From assembly GCA_900545915.1 (NCBI GenBank), contig URAV01000043.1:1-26012 (forward strand): a stretch of DNA of 26,012 nucleotides, read 5' to 3'. The stretch's first letter is position 1; the number at the start of each line of letters is the position of its first letter. Under the pieces are notes generated by a model. The model did no database searches, was not told the DNA's origin, and saw only the letters and a list, made by a program, of their open reading frames with translations. Both the position numbers and the translations under genes were made by a program. Positions 1-6,728 of the stretch are shown here, one piece after another. This stretch comes from an uncultured Porphyromonadaceae bacterium (GTDB lineage: Bacteria; Bacteroidota; Bacteroidia; Bacteroidales; Coprobacteraceae).

Positions 1-142
1 TATCAGGTCATCTTTGTGTTTTCTTCCGGTCTTTTTTCCCGTTTTCCCTCGTCAGATAGCCCACTATCATCCTCCTGAAAACAGAAAAATATCCTCGTAA
101 GAAACTCTCAAACCTGACCCGAGCAAAATTTAGACAGGCTCT
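1..142. mobile_element. MITE-like repeat copy A1 (left end outside window)
   Basis: Non-coding repeat. Bases 1-129 align without gaps to 25884-26012 with 9 mismatches (about 93% identity). It ends in AAAATTTAGACAGGCTCT (125-142), the complement of the left end seen at 25851. By comparison with that copy the whole element would be about 175 bp, with about 33 bp missing to the left of the window. I see no ORF and no transposase. The inverted ends and dispersed copies indicate a MITE; the parent insertion sequence is unknown. The element lies just beyond the 3' end of the TauE-like gene. Confidence 0.75.
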
Positions 143-161
143 AAGAGTCTATCTAAATTTT
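125..161 (-). terminator. Hairpin from abutting repeat ends, possible terminator
   Basis: Bases 125-142 and 144-161 form an almost perfect 18-bp inverted repeat; two positions are G-U or mismatched depending on strand. It lies 24 bases past the stop codon of the TauE-like gene. On the minus strand the stem ends in TTTT, a short U-run, so it may act as a transcription terminator. Its origin is the junction of two repeat ends, so the terminator role is inference. Confidence 0.4.
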
Positions 162-171
162 GTGGAAATAT
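144..171. mobile_element. MITE left-end fragment abutting A1
   Basis: AGAGTCTATCTAAATTTT (144-161) followed by GTGGAAATAT matches the left-end consensus, with a variant continuation also seen at 3425-3452. One base separates it from the right end of A1. No matching right end is visible before the TauE-like gene, so it is either a truncated element or a separate end. Confidence 0.5.
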
Positions 172-184
172 CTTTCTAAAATTC

Positions 185-946
185 TCATATCATCCGAAAG
201 AAAATAATATACAAAGCCGATAATACCAATAAAATCAACAATATGCTTCGAATAAAAACCGGACTCCAAGTACGAACGAATTTTACTCCCCAATATCCAC
301 CTACCGCACTTCCTACTCCCATCAACAATCCATAGTTCCAAACAATTTGAGCATGATATATAAATATTATCAGAGCGACAGGAATAATCATCAAATTAAG
401 GAAAAGTTTCAAAGCATCTCCCGTAACCATATTATGTCCCATTCTCAACACCAATACTGCTAATACGAGATAAGTAAATCCTGCTTGTATAAATCCTCCG
501 TAAAAACCGATGAAAAACAATAAAATAAAATTACTCACGGTCAAGCCACGAAAAACTATCGAATTTTTAATACGAGTCCATTTATCCGGCTGAAAGAAAA
601 GTGCTGCAATCATCAATACAGTCAACAACAAAATAACAATATTCAGAATTGTTTCGGTTAAATATTCTGCTGCCAGCCATGCTCCTACCATAGCACCAAT
701 AATAACAGGAACAGAAAGAATGAAGCCCTCACGTAATGGAAGCTGTTTTTGTTTATGAAATGTCGTTACCGCTACTATATCCTGTAATAGAATAGCAATT
801 CTATTAGTTCCGTTAGCAACTCCTGCAGGCAACCCTAAAGCCAATAAAACCGGAAGTGCCAATAAAGAACCTCCGCCTCCGATGACATTTACAATACCAC
901 AGATCATTCCTGCCATCAATAAAGATATTACCGTTACAAAATCCAT
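185..946 (-). CDS. TauE/SafE family membrane permease
   Basis: This 253-residue protein is a predicted inner-membrane anion permease of the TauE/SafE (sulfite exporter/DUF81) family. It is almost wholly hydrophobic, with about eight membrane segments. The N-terminal segment carries the family's glycine-rich GGGGS loop (residues 23-27), followed by LGLPAGVANGTNR, the conserved post-helix loop. A second half of similar helix pattern starts near residue 135, as expected for the internal duplication of this family. Length is typical (about 250). Family members export or import sulfite, sulfoacetate or other sulfur-containing anions; the substrate here cannot be read from sequence. A terminator separates it from the upstream DUF4465 gene, so it is probably transcribed alone, but no clear -7 motif was found in the 55-bp gap. 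Confidence 0.88.
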   Translation of the reverse strand: MDFVTVISLLMAGMICGIVNVIGGGGSLLALPVLLALGLPAGVANGTNRIAILLQDIVAVTTFHKQKQLPLREGFILSVPVIIGAMVGAWLAAEYLTETILNIVILLLTVLMIAALFFQPDKWTRIKNSIVFRGLTVSNFILLFFIGFYGGFIQAGFTYLVLAVLVLRMGHNMVTGDALKLFLNLMIIPVALIIFIYHAQIVWNYGLLMGVGSAVGGYWGVKFVRTWSPVFIRSILLILLVLSALYIIFFRMI

Positions 947-1001
947 AATTTTTTTTATATTAAACGGAAAAAGATTATACTTTGTTTATAAAAAAGGATA
1001 T

Positions 1002-1040
1002 AAAAGAAGCCATGTCGGTATTTCGACACAGCTTCTTTTT
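1002..1040 (-). terminator. Rho-independent terminator after the DUF4465 gene
   Basis: AAGAAGC..TGTCG (1004-1016) pairs with CGACA..GCTTCTT (1024-1037) around a 7-base loop, with a two-base internal mismatch. On the minus strand the stem is followed by TTTTATAT. It is 35 bases downstream of the stop codon at 1075. The plus-strand side also has a T-run, so it could work in both directions. Confidence 0.75.
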
Positions 1041-1074
1041 GCGCAGATTAATTTGTAAAGGAAAACTTAACTTA

Positions 1075-3084
1075 TCACTGTTTGATAAATTTCAATGTTG
1101 AAGTATATGTATCATCTGTAATCCGGATATAATATAGTCCGGTAGCCAGATCTCCTACATAAATTTGTTCAGATGCTGAAACAGAACGAACAAGAACTCC
1201 GTTTAACGTATAAATATCAGCTTTTTTATATTCATCACCTTTGATGCGAATATAATTCGATGCCGGATTAGGATATACATTCCAAGAAAGAGCTTTCTCA
1301 CTTTCTGATATTGCAGACGGCACTGAAGCCTGAGGATTTACCGACAAGCCATCTAAGCAAAAATAAGTCGGAGTGTTCATTCCATAATCTCCATTATCTG
1401 AAGATGACAAAGAAAACTCTATCGAAGAAATCTCTCCCAAAGAAGACAAATCCATCCAACTCCAGTCTGTGACAATATAATCGTCACAACTATAATCTGA
1501 ACGATAATCAGCCAAATAAAAATCGACACTCCCGGTTTCAGTATCACCATTCTTTCCAACAGCCGTCAATTTTAAGAAATCCGGATCTGTCCCATTTTTT
1601 CCACCAAACTTTTTCCCATAAGAATCACCATATTTCATCGAAATATAATTTATGGCAGCATTCGTCACATACACACCGTTTACTCTATGAGACATTCCGT
1701 CTGCAAAAGATATAATACTTTGATCACTATATGAGTTCCAATATCCGAAAATATATGGGGTATTATCCCCGTTTACGCCTGCTCCGATCACTGCAGCGTA
1801 AGTATTCTGCGGCAAATATTCCCACGAACTTACGACATCTGTATTTACACTGCCATCCGGGTTGTATAAATCCGAAGGTTCATTCAGATCGGGTTGCTGT
1901 TTACTGCAAACAAAACCGTCCCAAGAGAAAGAACCCCCACCCCAATCCGTTGCCGAATGTGAAAAACGGAACAAATCATTAAAATCAAAGAATTTCGTTT
2001 CTGTATCGAAAATAAAATCCGAAACCTTTGTCGATTCATCTAAAACTGCTTCGGATAAATCCAAAACAACAGATTTGTCTTCAGATACTTGAGCATCGGG
2101 ATGAAGATCTATGACAGACTTAAATTCTGTCGATGTCTCTCCTACAGCTCCGACACATTGGTTCAAAGCAGTATATACCTTTACAAAATCGATATGTGTC
2201 AAACGAACAGGATTTCCGTATTTATCGACAGCCCAATCTATTTTCATCCCGATTTTCTCATTCGACTCATTGGCACTCCAATTATCGGCATACCCCCAGT
2301 CATAAGCCGGAAATTGCCATATATTCCCGGACTGTACAGCATTCGAAGGCAATAAAGAACCCGAAAATGTCAACTCATCCGATTCGATCCACATCGGATA
2401 ATAAGACTGCTGTTTATGGAAAGTATTACGCAATACATAACCTGTATTTCCCAAATTATCTTTCCACATTACATCCGCAATATTATTATTTTCTGTTTCT
2501 GTACGAAATGAAGCTGGGTTATTTATATAATTTTCATCAGGAGTTCCTCCTTTCCGTATTTCTATGTCGTATTGAGGCCTGTAATAAGTTATTTTATAAT
2601 TATGAACTGTCTTAGGGTTATTATATTCCGAACCGGCCAATTCATACCACTCGTCATCAGGAAGGCCGTTTCCATTCTTATCTTGAGATACCATAATAAT
2701 TCCACACTCGGCATTATTTACATACGCATTTCCCGCTGTCTTAAAATCATACTCGCCGGGAACATTCACAATCGGTTTATCAAAACCGACAACCACATAA
2801 CCGCCATAAGCTCCCAAACCGATAAACGAACTACCGGCTTTCATTGTCGATTCTGCCTTTGCCCGAATCGATTCATCCGTATCTCCTGCTTCATATTTAG
2901 GCAAAGATGCATTCACGAATTGCCCGGGTGCAGGAACATATTCCAACACTTTAGTTACTGAGGTTGTTTGTCCCGTCACACTTAACGAAGCTGACAATAA
3001 ACTGCAACAAAGCAATACTCGGGACTTTCTCAAACCCTGCAAAACAAAATCTTTTTCACAATTAAAACGTAAAAATTTCTGCAT
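1075..3084 (-). CDS. DUF4465 secreted protein with T9SS C-terminal sorting domain, riboswitch-controlled
   Basis: This 669-residue protein is probably exported and attached at the cell surface. A hydrophobic signal segment spans about residues 22-38 (LLCCSLLSASLSVTGQ) after an unusually long N-region; no other ATG would keep the signal. Residues 45-310 form a module common in Bacteroidetes surface proteins, with a DKNGNGLPDDEWYELAG stretch (135-151) resembling a calcium loop. Residues 358-583 match DUF4465 (FFDFNDLF, GGGSFSWDGF, CLDGLSV). Residues 600-669 (WNVYPNPASNYIRI to TLKFIKQ) are a type A T9SS sorting domain. Cobamide-binding surface proteins of gut Bacteroidetes (BtuH) carry DUF4465, as far as I recall, and the cobalamin riboswitch upstream supports a role in vitamin B12 capture. 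BtuH proteins are usually lipoproteins beside btuB; here there is no lipobox and no btuB in the window. Cobamide binding is therefore inference from domain plus riboswitch. Confidence 0.85.
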   Translation of the reverse strand: MQKFLRFNCEKDFVLQGLRKSRVLLCCSLLSASLSVTGQTTSVTKVLEYVPAPGQFVNASLPKYEAGDTDESIRAKAESTMKAGSSFIGLGAYGGYVVVGFDKPIVNVPGEYDFKTAGNAYVNNAECGIIMVSQDKNGNGLPDDEWYELAGSEYNNPKTVHNYKITYYRPQYDIEIRKGGTPDENYINNPASFRTETENNNIADVMWKDNLGNTGYVLRNTFHKQQSYYPMWIESDELTFSGSLLPSNAVQSGNIWQFPAYDWGYADNWSANESNEKIGMKIDWAVDKYGNPVRLTHIDFVKVYTALNQCVGAVGETSTEFKSVIDLHPDAQVSEDKSVVLDLSEAVLDESTKVSDFIFDTETKFFDFNDLFRFSHSATDWGGGSFSWDGFVCSKQQPDLNEPSDLYNPDGSVNTDVVSSWEYLPQNTYAAVIGAGVNGDNTPYIFGYWNSYSDQSIISFADGMSHRVNGVYVTNAAINYISMKYGDSYGKKFGGKNGTDPDFLKLTAVGKNGDTETGSVDFYLADYRSDYSCDDYIVTDWSWMDLSSLGEISSIEFSLSSSDNGDYGMNTPTYFCLDGLSVNPQASVPSAISESEKALSWNVYPNPASNYIRIKGDEYKKADIYTLNGVLVRSVSASEQIYVGDLATGLYYIRITDDTYTSTLKFIKQ

Positions 3085-3096
3085 ACTGATATATTT

Positions 3097-3118
3097 ATTT
3101 GATTCTAACTAATCAAAT
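3097..3118 (-). promoter_or_regulatory. Leader hairpin close to the start codon
   Basis: ATTTGATT (3097-3104) and AATCAAAT (3111-3118) form a perfect 8-bp stem with a 6-base loop in the leader, ending 12 bases before the ATG at 3084. It covers the ribosome entry region and has no following U-run. It could be part of the riboswitch expression platform acting on translation; this is inference. Confidence 0.4.
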
Positions 3119-3210
3119 AGCCAACTAAAAATAAGAAAGTGAACATTATATGGTAAAATACCGCGTAATAATACTCAAAAGCTTATTCCTCGAAAGCTAT
3201 TGAAATGAGT

Positions 3211-3390
3211 TTGTCCGGCAGGTCTTCTGACTTACTCCTGTTTTGAACGCCTTCCCATTTACAGAAAATAAACAGTGGCAAAGTATTTTGTCAAAACATT
3301 TTACAGAGTTTACAGCAGCGGGACTGTTCAGGATTCTCACCTGATTCCCTTTTAATCATGTCCCTGAACAGGAACTATGAACCGAAACGC
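3211..3390 (-). ncRNA. Cobalamin (adenosylcobalamin) riboswitch
   Basis: The minus strand carries the B12 box AGTCAGAAGACCTGCCGG (complement of 3215-3232). The conserved core GGGAATCAGGTGAGAATCC with CAGTCCCGCTGC lies in the complement of 3315-3352. The 5' element GGTTCATAGTTCCTGTTCAGG is near 3366-3385. The order and spacing fit the cobalamin riboswitch family. A -7 promoter motif sits directly upstream at 3393-3400, so the transcript would begin in the aptamer. About 125 nt of leader separates the aptamer from the DUF4465 gene. The expected effect is repression of that gene when cobalamin is plentiful. Confidence 0.95.
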
Positions 3391-3392
3391 AG

Positions 3393-3400
3393 CAAAGATA
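3393..3400 (-). promoter_or_regulatory. Bacteroidetes -7 promoter for the riboswitch transcript
   Basis: TATCTTTG on the minus strand matches the Bacteroidetes -7 consensus TAnnTTTG exactly and lies at the 5' edge of the riboswitch. No clean -33 TTTG is present; the sequence beyond is AT-rich and merges with a repeat remnant at 3425. Confidence 0.65.
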
Positions 3401-3424
3401 ATATTTTTATTATAATATTATTTT

Positions 3425-3452
3425 AGTACCTATTTAAATTTTACGGAAATAT
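3425..3452. mobile_element. Degenerate MITE left-end fragment
   Basis: These 28 bases match 144-171 with 6 differences, including the AAATTTT core and the GGAAATAT continuation, so they belong to the same repeat variant. A weak match to the right end (AAACTTTAAACTG, near 3509-3521) would give an element of about 100 bp, but that is uncertain. The fragment lies about 25 bases upstream of the riboswitch promoter. Confidence 0.4.
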
Positions 3453-3524
3453 TTTTTCCTTACTCATATCAGCTACAATAGATTCACATCTCGAATAAGA
3501 ACCTAATTAAACTTTAAACTGTAT

Positions 3525-3566
3525 TAAAAAAACTCCGGGAAGCTACAAATAGTAACTTCCCGGAGC
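3525..3566 (-). terminator. Rho-independent terminator after the sugar permease
   Basis: CTCCGGGAAG (3533-3542) and CTTCCCGGAG (3556-3565) are perfect complements around a 13-base loop. On the minus strand the stem is followed by a run of eight T. It begins 20 bases past the stop codon of the permease gene. Confidence 0.92.
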
Positions 3567-3585
3567 TTCATAAATTATCAAATTC

Positions 3586-4740
3586 TCAATTATTTTTTAC
3601 TTTAATACCGAAAGAACAATATGTCAAATATAATATGCAAACTAAAATAACCGCGACAGAACCGTTTTGACTCCCAACCAAATCCGTAGCGTATCCCATC
3701 AAAGGAGGAACAATCGCTCCACCAAAAACTCCCGTAATCATCAAACCGGAAATTTCATTTGCTTTGTCGGGACGACTTTGTAATGCCATAGAGTAAATAA
3801 CAGAGAAAATACTTGAACATACAAACCCTACTAACCCGATCATTGCATATATTAACATCAAATCATTCACAAAAAACAGAGCTAACATACCTAAAATCGC
3901 TATAAGGATATTGATCCGGAAAAATTTAACAGGTGAATATTTCGCTAACAAGGCCGTACCGACAAAAGCTCCGACTGTACGACAAGCAAAATATACGCTC
4001 GAACCGAATCCTGCAGCATCAACAGCCATGCCACAACGTTCTATAAGCAATTTCGGAGCAATAGTATTCATTCCTACATCCGTACCTACGACAAACACTA
4101 TTCCCAAGAAAAGGAGCAAAATCGTTTTATCTTTCAATAATCCGAATGTCGCTCCGAATGACGAAGCTGAATCGGGTTTCTCCTCCTGAATAGGACTAAC
4201 TAACAGCCACAGCGTAGAAATCAAAGTTATTACAGCAAAAATCGGAAAAAGATATTCCCAAGATCCGAAAAAACTCAAGGCAAATGCGGCAATAAACGGT
4301 CCGCAAAATGATGATATTGCTTTAATAACTTGCCCTCCGGTTAAAGAACTGGTCAAAGCATCGCCTTTTACAACATTGGTCAATAACGGATTTAAAGAAA
4401 CTTGTAAAATGGTATTTCCAATTCCTAAAAACGCAAAAGCGACCATGCAAGATACCAAGTTATAAGAAATAAAAGGTAGCATCATTCCCACAATAGTTAC
4501 AACCATGCTTACCAAAACAGTCCGCTTTCTGCCAATTTTATTCATCACGATAGCTGTAGGAACGGACAAAAGTAAAAACCAGAAAAATACTGCGGAAGGG
4601 ATAAAACCCGCTAATGTTTCGGACAATCCGAAATCATTTTTTACATAAGAGGTAGCCATACCGACTACATCACAGAATCCCATGATAAAGAATCCGAACA
4701 GCACTGCGAGAAGTGCCGATAATGAAGTTTTGTTTTTCAT
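3586..4740 (-). CDS. MFS transporter, FHS (FucP-like) sugar permease
   Basis: This 384-residue protein has about twelve hydrophobic segments and the layout of the fucose/glucose-galactose:H+ symporter (FHS) branch of the major facilitator superfamily. Helix 1 carries GFFIMGFCDVVG, the FHS-type start. The loop after helix 2 has NKIGRKR (residues 67-73), the MFS motif A basic signature. Helix 4-5 contains GNTILQVSLNPLL and GGQVIKAISSFCGP, typical of FucP relatives. A soluble loop at about 185-200 (EEKPDSASS) separates the two halves. It probably imports a monosaccharide across the inner membrane by proton coupling; the sugar is not identifiable and no catabolic enzymes are next to it. It appears to be monocistronic, with its own promoter and terminator. 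Confidence 0.87.
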   Translation of the reverse strand: MKNKTSLSALLAVLFGFFIMGFCDVVGMATSYVKNDFGLSETLAGFIPSAVFFWFLLLSVPTAIVMNKIGRKRTVLVSMVVTIVGMMLPFISYNLVSCMVAFAFLGIGNTILQVSLNPLLTNVVKGDALTSSLTGGQVIKAISSFCGPFIAAFALSFFGSWEYLFPIFAVITLISTLWLLVSPIQEEKPDSASSFGATFGLLKDKTILLLFLGIVFVVGTDVGMNTIAPKLLIERCGMAVDAAGFGSSVYFACRTVGAFVGTALLAKYSPVKFFRINILIAILGMLALFFVNDLMLIYAMIGLVGFVCSSIFSVIYSMALQSRPDKANEISGLMITGVFGGAIVPPLMGYATDLVGSQNGSVAVILVCILYLTYCSFGIKVKNN

Positions 4741-4771
4741 CTGAGGTCAATTGTGTGTATTATTAATGAAC

Positions 4772-4779
4772 CAAAATTA
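4772..4779 (-). promoter_or_regulatory. -7 promoter motif of the sugar permease
   Basis: TAATTTTG on the minus strand matches TAnnTTTG exactly, 31 bases upstream of the ATG at 4740. No perfect -33 TTTG was seen at the usual distance. Confidence 0.55.
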
Positions 4780-4822
4780 TGCAAAATGATCGTAATAGCG
4801 ATATAAAATAGCAGATTTTTTT

Positions 4823-5066
4823 AGAGCCCATTTAAATTTTCTGAGCAAAAAGGATTAAAAAGCTTCTTAATTTTCTCAATAAAACAATGTATATCTTTCT
4901 ATATATAAATCATTTAACTTACATAAGTATAAGAAACCTATCTAAATTTTCTGACAAAAAAGTATTCTCGAAAACAGCTATCAAAAAATGTTCGTGTAAA
5001 ATCTAAACAGTCTCTCAAAATTAAAACTTCCATCATAGTATGGAACAAAATTTTAAACTGGATCTA
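4823..5066. mobile_element. Degenerate MITE, outer copy of a nested pair
   Basis: Left end AGAGCCCATTTAAATTTT at 4823-4840; degenerate right end AAAATTTTAAACTGGATCT at 5048-5066. The span is 244 bp. Removing the inner element (4932-5015) leaves 160 bp, close to the 164 and about 175 bp of better copies. It fills most of the 395-bp gap between the sugar permease and the stress-protein gene; apart from the promoter at 4772 and the terminator at 5066-5111 I see nothing else there. The right end is only loosely conserved. Confidence 0.4.
4932..5015. mobile_element. Degenerate short MITE, inner copy
   Basis: The left end AGAAACCTATCTAAATTTT starts at 4932 and the right end TAAAATCTAAACAGTCTCT ends at 5015. 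The two are inverted relative to each other, giving an 84-bp element without coding capacity. It has the same terminal consensus as the longer copies but a deleted or different core. Confidence 0.5.
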
Positions 5067-5111
5067 AAAAATAATATTCCCTGAAATACAGTAAGTAATT
5101 TCAGGGAATAT
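5066..5111 (-). terminator. Rho-independent terminator after the universal stress protein gene
   Basis: ATATTCCCTGAAAT (5074-5087) and ATTTCAGGGAATAT (5098-5111) form a perfect 14-bp stem with a 10-base loop. On the minus strand it is followed by a run of six T. It begins 25 bases after the stop codon at 5136. Confidence 0.92.
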
Positions 5112-5135
5112 ATTTCTCAGCTTCGCTTAAAATCT

Positions 5136-6263
5136 TCACCATCCGACAGAGGGAATCACCAACAATGGAGTATCTGCATGGAATAGCATCTTATGAGCAA
5201 TACTCGGATTAAACAACCTCGCAAATATATTTCTCTTTCGTGTCGTCATCGTTAATATATCGATTTTTTCATCTCTGATAAACTTTTCTACACTATTCAA
5301 GAAATCATCTCCATTTAACATCATATAAGCAACTTCACGTCCCGGATAATGTTTATCGAAATATTCCTTCATCCCTGCTAATTTGATTTCATTCCAAGCG
5401 TCTCGTTTAGTATTCATATGAACAAAGTTAATCTTAAAATCATACGAACCGAATAATCTCATAAACGTATCTATCGCTATCAAATCCTGTTGATCGAAGT
5501 TTGTAAAAAACGCGATGTTATTTACCTCATCAATCATTGTAAACGGAACACTCTCAGGTACGGCAAACACCGGGAATTTTGTAGAATCCAAAACTTCTGC
5601 CGTGACACTTCCTATCAAATCGAGCTCCTTCTGGCTTTTTCCGCGTGTCCCCATTACAATCAGCATAGGATTATATTCTTTACTATAATGATTGATTTCA
5701 TCTTCTGGAATACCTTCCCGAAGGACATAATCGAATTCTATACCCGGTAGTAACCCTTCAGCAATCTGCTTATGCAAAGTCTCGACAAAACGAGCCATAT
5801 CTTTTCCTACTCGATCTTGCACCTGTTTCAGCGCTTCATCTTCAGAAACTTCATAAGTAAATGTATCGGTGATTGGTATAGCGCCCGGGAAATATGGACT
5901 GAAATAAGCATGAAATAACATCACTTTGGCATTATGAGCCTTTGCAAAATCAAAGCCAATCTGACAGGCTTTAAAAGAATAGTCGGAGAAATCGACCGGA
6001 ATTAGAATTTTTTTTTCGTGATTTTTACTTTTATCTTTTTGATGATCTTTATCATCGAAAAGTGAATACTGTTCTAAAATTTGAAGAGCATGCGGTAAAT
6101 CCTGTTCTCTGATTCTTACGCGTACACCTGACGATATTACCGGCTGTATCAGATTTACGTTTTGGATAGCCACCGGGATATCCTCGTTCTCCAGAATGCC
6201 TTTTATAATCTGAGCCTTTTCGTACGTATAAATGGCTATAGTGATTAATTTATCATCGCCCAT
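5136..6263 (-). CDS. Tandem universal stress protein with N-terminal DUF2007-like domain
   Basis: This 375-residue cytoplasmic protein has three parts. Residues 6-66 resemble the DUF2007 'signal transducing' domain (IAIYTYEKAQIIKGILENE...VRIREQDLPHALQIL). Residues 84-237 are a universal stress protein (Usp) domain starting KKILIPVDFSDYS, with the nucleotide-binding signature G-x2-G-x9-G-S at 205-219. Residues 247-375 are a second Usp domain (IAFFTNFDQQD... ILTMTTRKRNIFARLF... TPLLVIP) that lacks the glycine signature, so only the first half should bind ATP. Tandem Usp proteins are common in Bacteroidetes and are linked to stress or stationary-phase survival; the exact role is unknown. It follows the small HTH gene after 28 bp and probably shares its promoter. 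A strong terminator ends the unit. Confidence 0.88.
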   Translation of the reverse strand: MGDDKLITIAIYTYEKAQIIKGILENEDIPVAIQNVNLIQPVISSGVRVRIREQDLPHALQILEQYSLFDDKDHQKDKSKNHEKKILIPVDFSDYSFKACQIGFDFAKAHNAKVMLFHAYFSPYFPGAIPITDTFTYEVSEDEALKQVQDRVGKDMARFVETLHKQIAEGLLPGIEFDYVLREGIPEDEINHYSKEYNPMLIVMGTRGKSQKELDLIGSVTAEVLDSTKFPVFAVPESVPFTMIDEVNNIAFFTNFDQQDLIAIDTFMRLFGSYDFKINFVHMNTKRDAWNEIKLAGMKEYFDKHYPGREVAYMMLNGDDFLNSVEKFIRDEKIDILTMTTRKRNIFARLFNPSIAHKMLFHADTPLLVIPSVGW

Positions 6264-6291
6264 AACGCAAAAGTTTAAAAATTATTTACTT

Positions 6292-6561
6292 CTATTTTTC
6301 TTCGGCCATGCTATTCTCTTCTTGAAGAATAGACATCGCCATATCATATATAGTAGTGTTGTCCAATACGACTATACCACCATCAGGACCTGGTTCTATG
6401 TGCAGACCGCAATTTTTCCCGTATTCATAATTATTTCCACCGAAATAATTGCGAACAGTCTGTACCGTTACATTCAACTCATCTGCTATTCTGTGCATAG
6501 AACCATCGGGTAAACAATCTTTGATACGGCGAAGTTCATTAAATGTTATTGTTTTAGTCAT
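6292..6561 (-). CDS. Small helix-turn-helix DNA-binding protein
   Basis: An 89-residue protein with a clear helix-turn-helix at about residues 20-40 (GSMHRIADELNVTVQTVRNYF). After it comes a short segment (GLHIEPGPDGGIVVLDN) resembling a small beta wing, then an amphipathic C-terminal helix. Similar short proteins occur in Bacteroidetes next to Usp genes, but I do not recognise a characterised member. The 28-bp gap to the stress-protein gene and the single upstream promoter suggest a two-gene operon, perhaps self-regulated. Whether it binds DNA has not been shown by anything here beyond the motif. Confidence 0.75.
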   Translation of the reverse strand: MTKTITFNELRRIKDCLPDGSMHRIADELNVTVQTVRNYFGGNNYEYGKNCGLHIEPGPDGGIVVLDNTTIYDMAMSILQEENSMAEEK

Positions 6562-6637
6562 AGTCGTTAATGTTTTAAATGGTTAATAGCTATGGTTTGT
6601 AATACGCATTAAATTTATATTTAAAAATCCACATTTC

Positions 6638-6645
6638 CAAATTTA
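6638..6645 (-). promoter_or_regulatory. -7 promoter motif of the HTH-Usp unit
   Basis: TAAATTTG on the minus strand is an exact TAnnTTTG match, 76 bases upstream of the HTH start codon. The leader would be about 65-70 nt. Confidence 0.55.
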
Positions 6646-6671
6646 TCGGACTTTTTTATCGTTCATTTTAA

Positions 6672-6708
6672 TAAAAAAACTCACAGGGAAAATTTTCTGT
6701 GAGTTTTT
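6672..6708 (-). terminator. Rho-independent terminator after the PAP2 gene
   Basis: AAAAACTCACAG (6675-6686) pairs with CTGTGAGTTTTT (6697-6708). On the minus strand the stem runs into a T-rich tract (complement of 6673-6679). It is 20 bases past the PAP2 stop codon. Confidence 0.9.
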
Positions 6709-6728
6709 CAGTATAAATTAACAGTGGT

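Noticed and set aside
153..341. 62-codon minus-strand frame overlapping the TauE-like gene
   Set aside because: It overlaps the end of a well-supported membrane protein in another frame, and its tail comes from the repeat.
2133..2615. 160-codon plus-strand reading frame opposite the DUF4465 gene
   Set aside because: It is fully antisense to a well-supported gene, with no recognisable domain and no promoter or upstream spacing of its own.
185..3390. Cobalamin transport operon including the TauE-like gene
   Set aside because: A good terminator (1002-1040) separates the riboswitch-controlled gene from the permease, and TauE-family proteins are not known cobalamin transporters.
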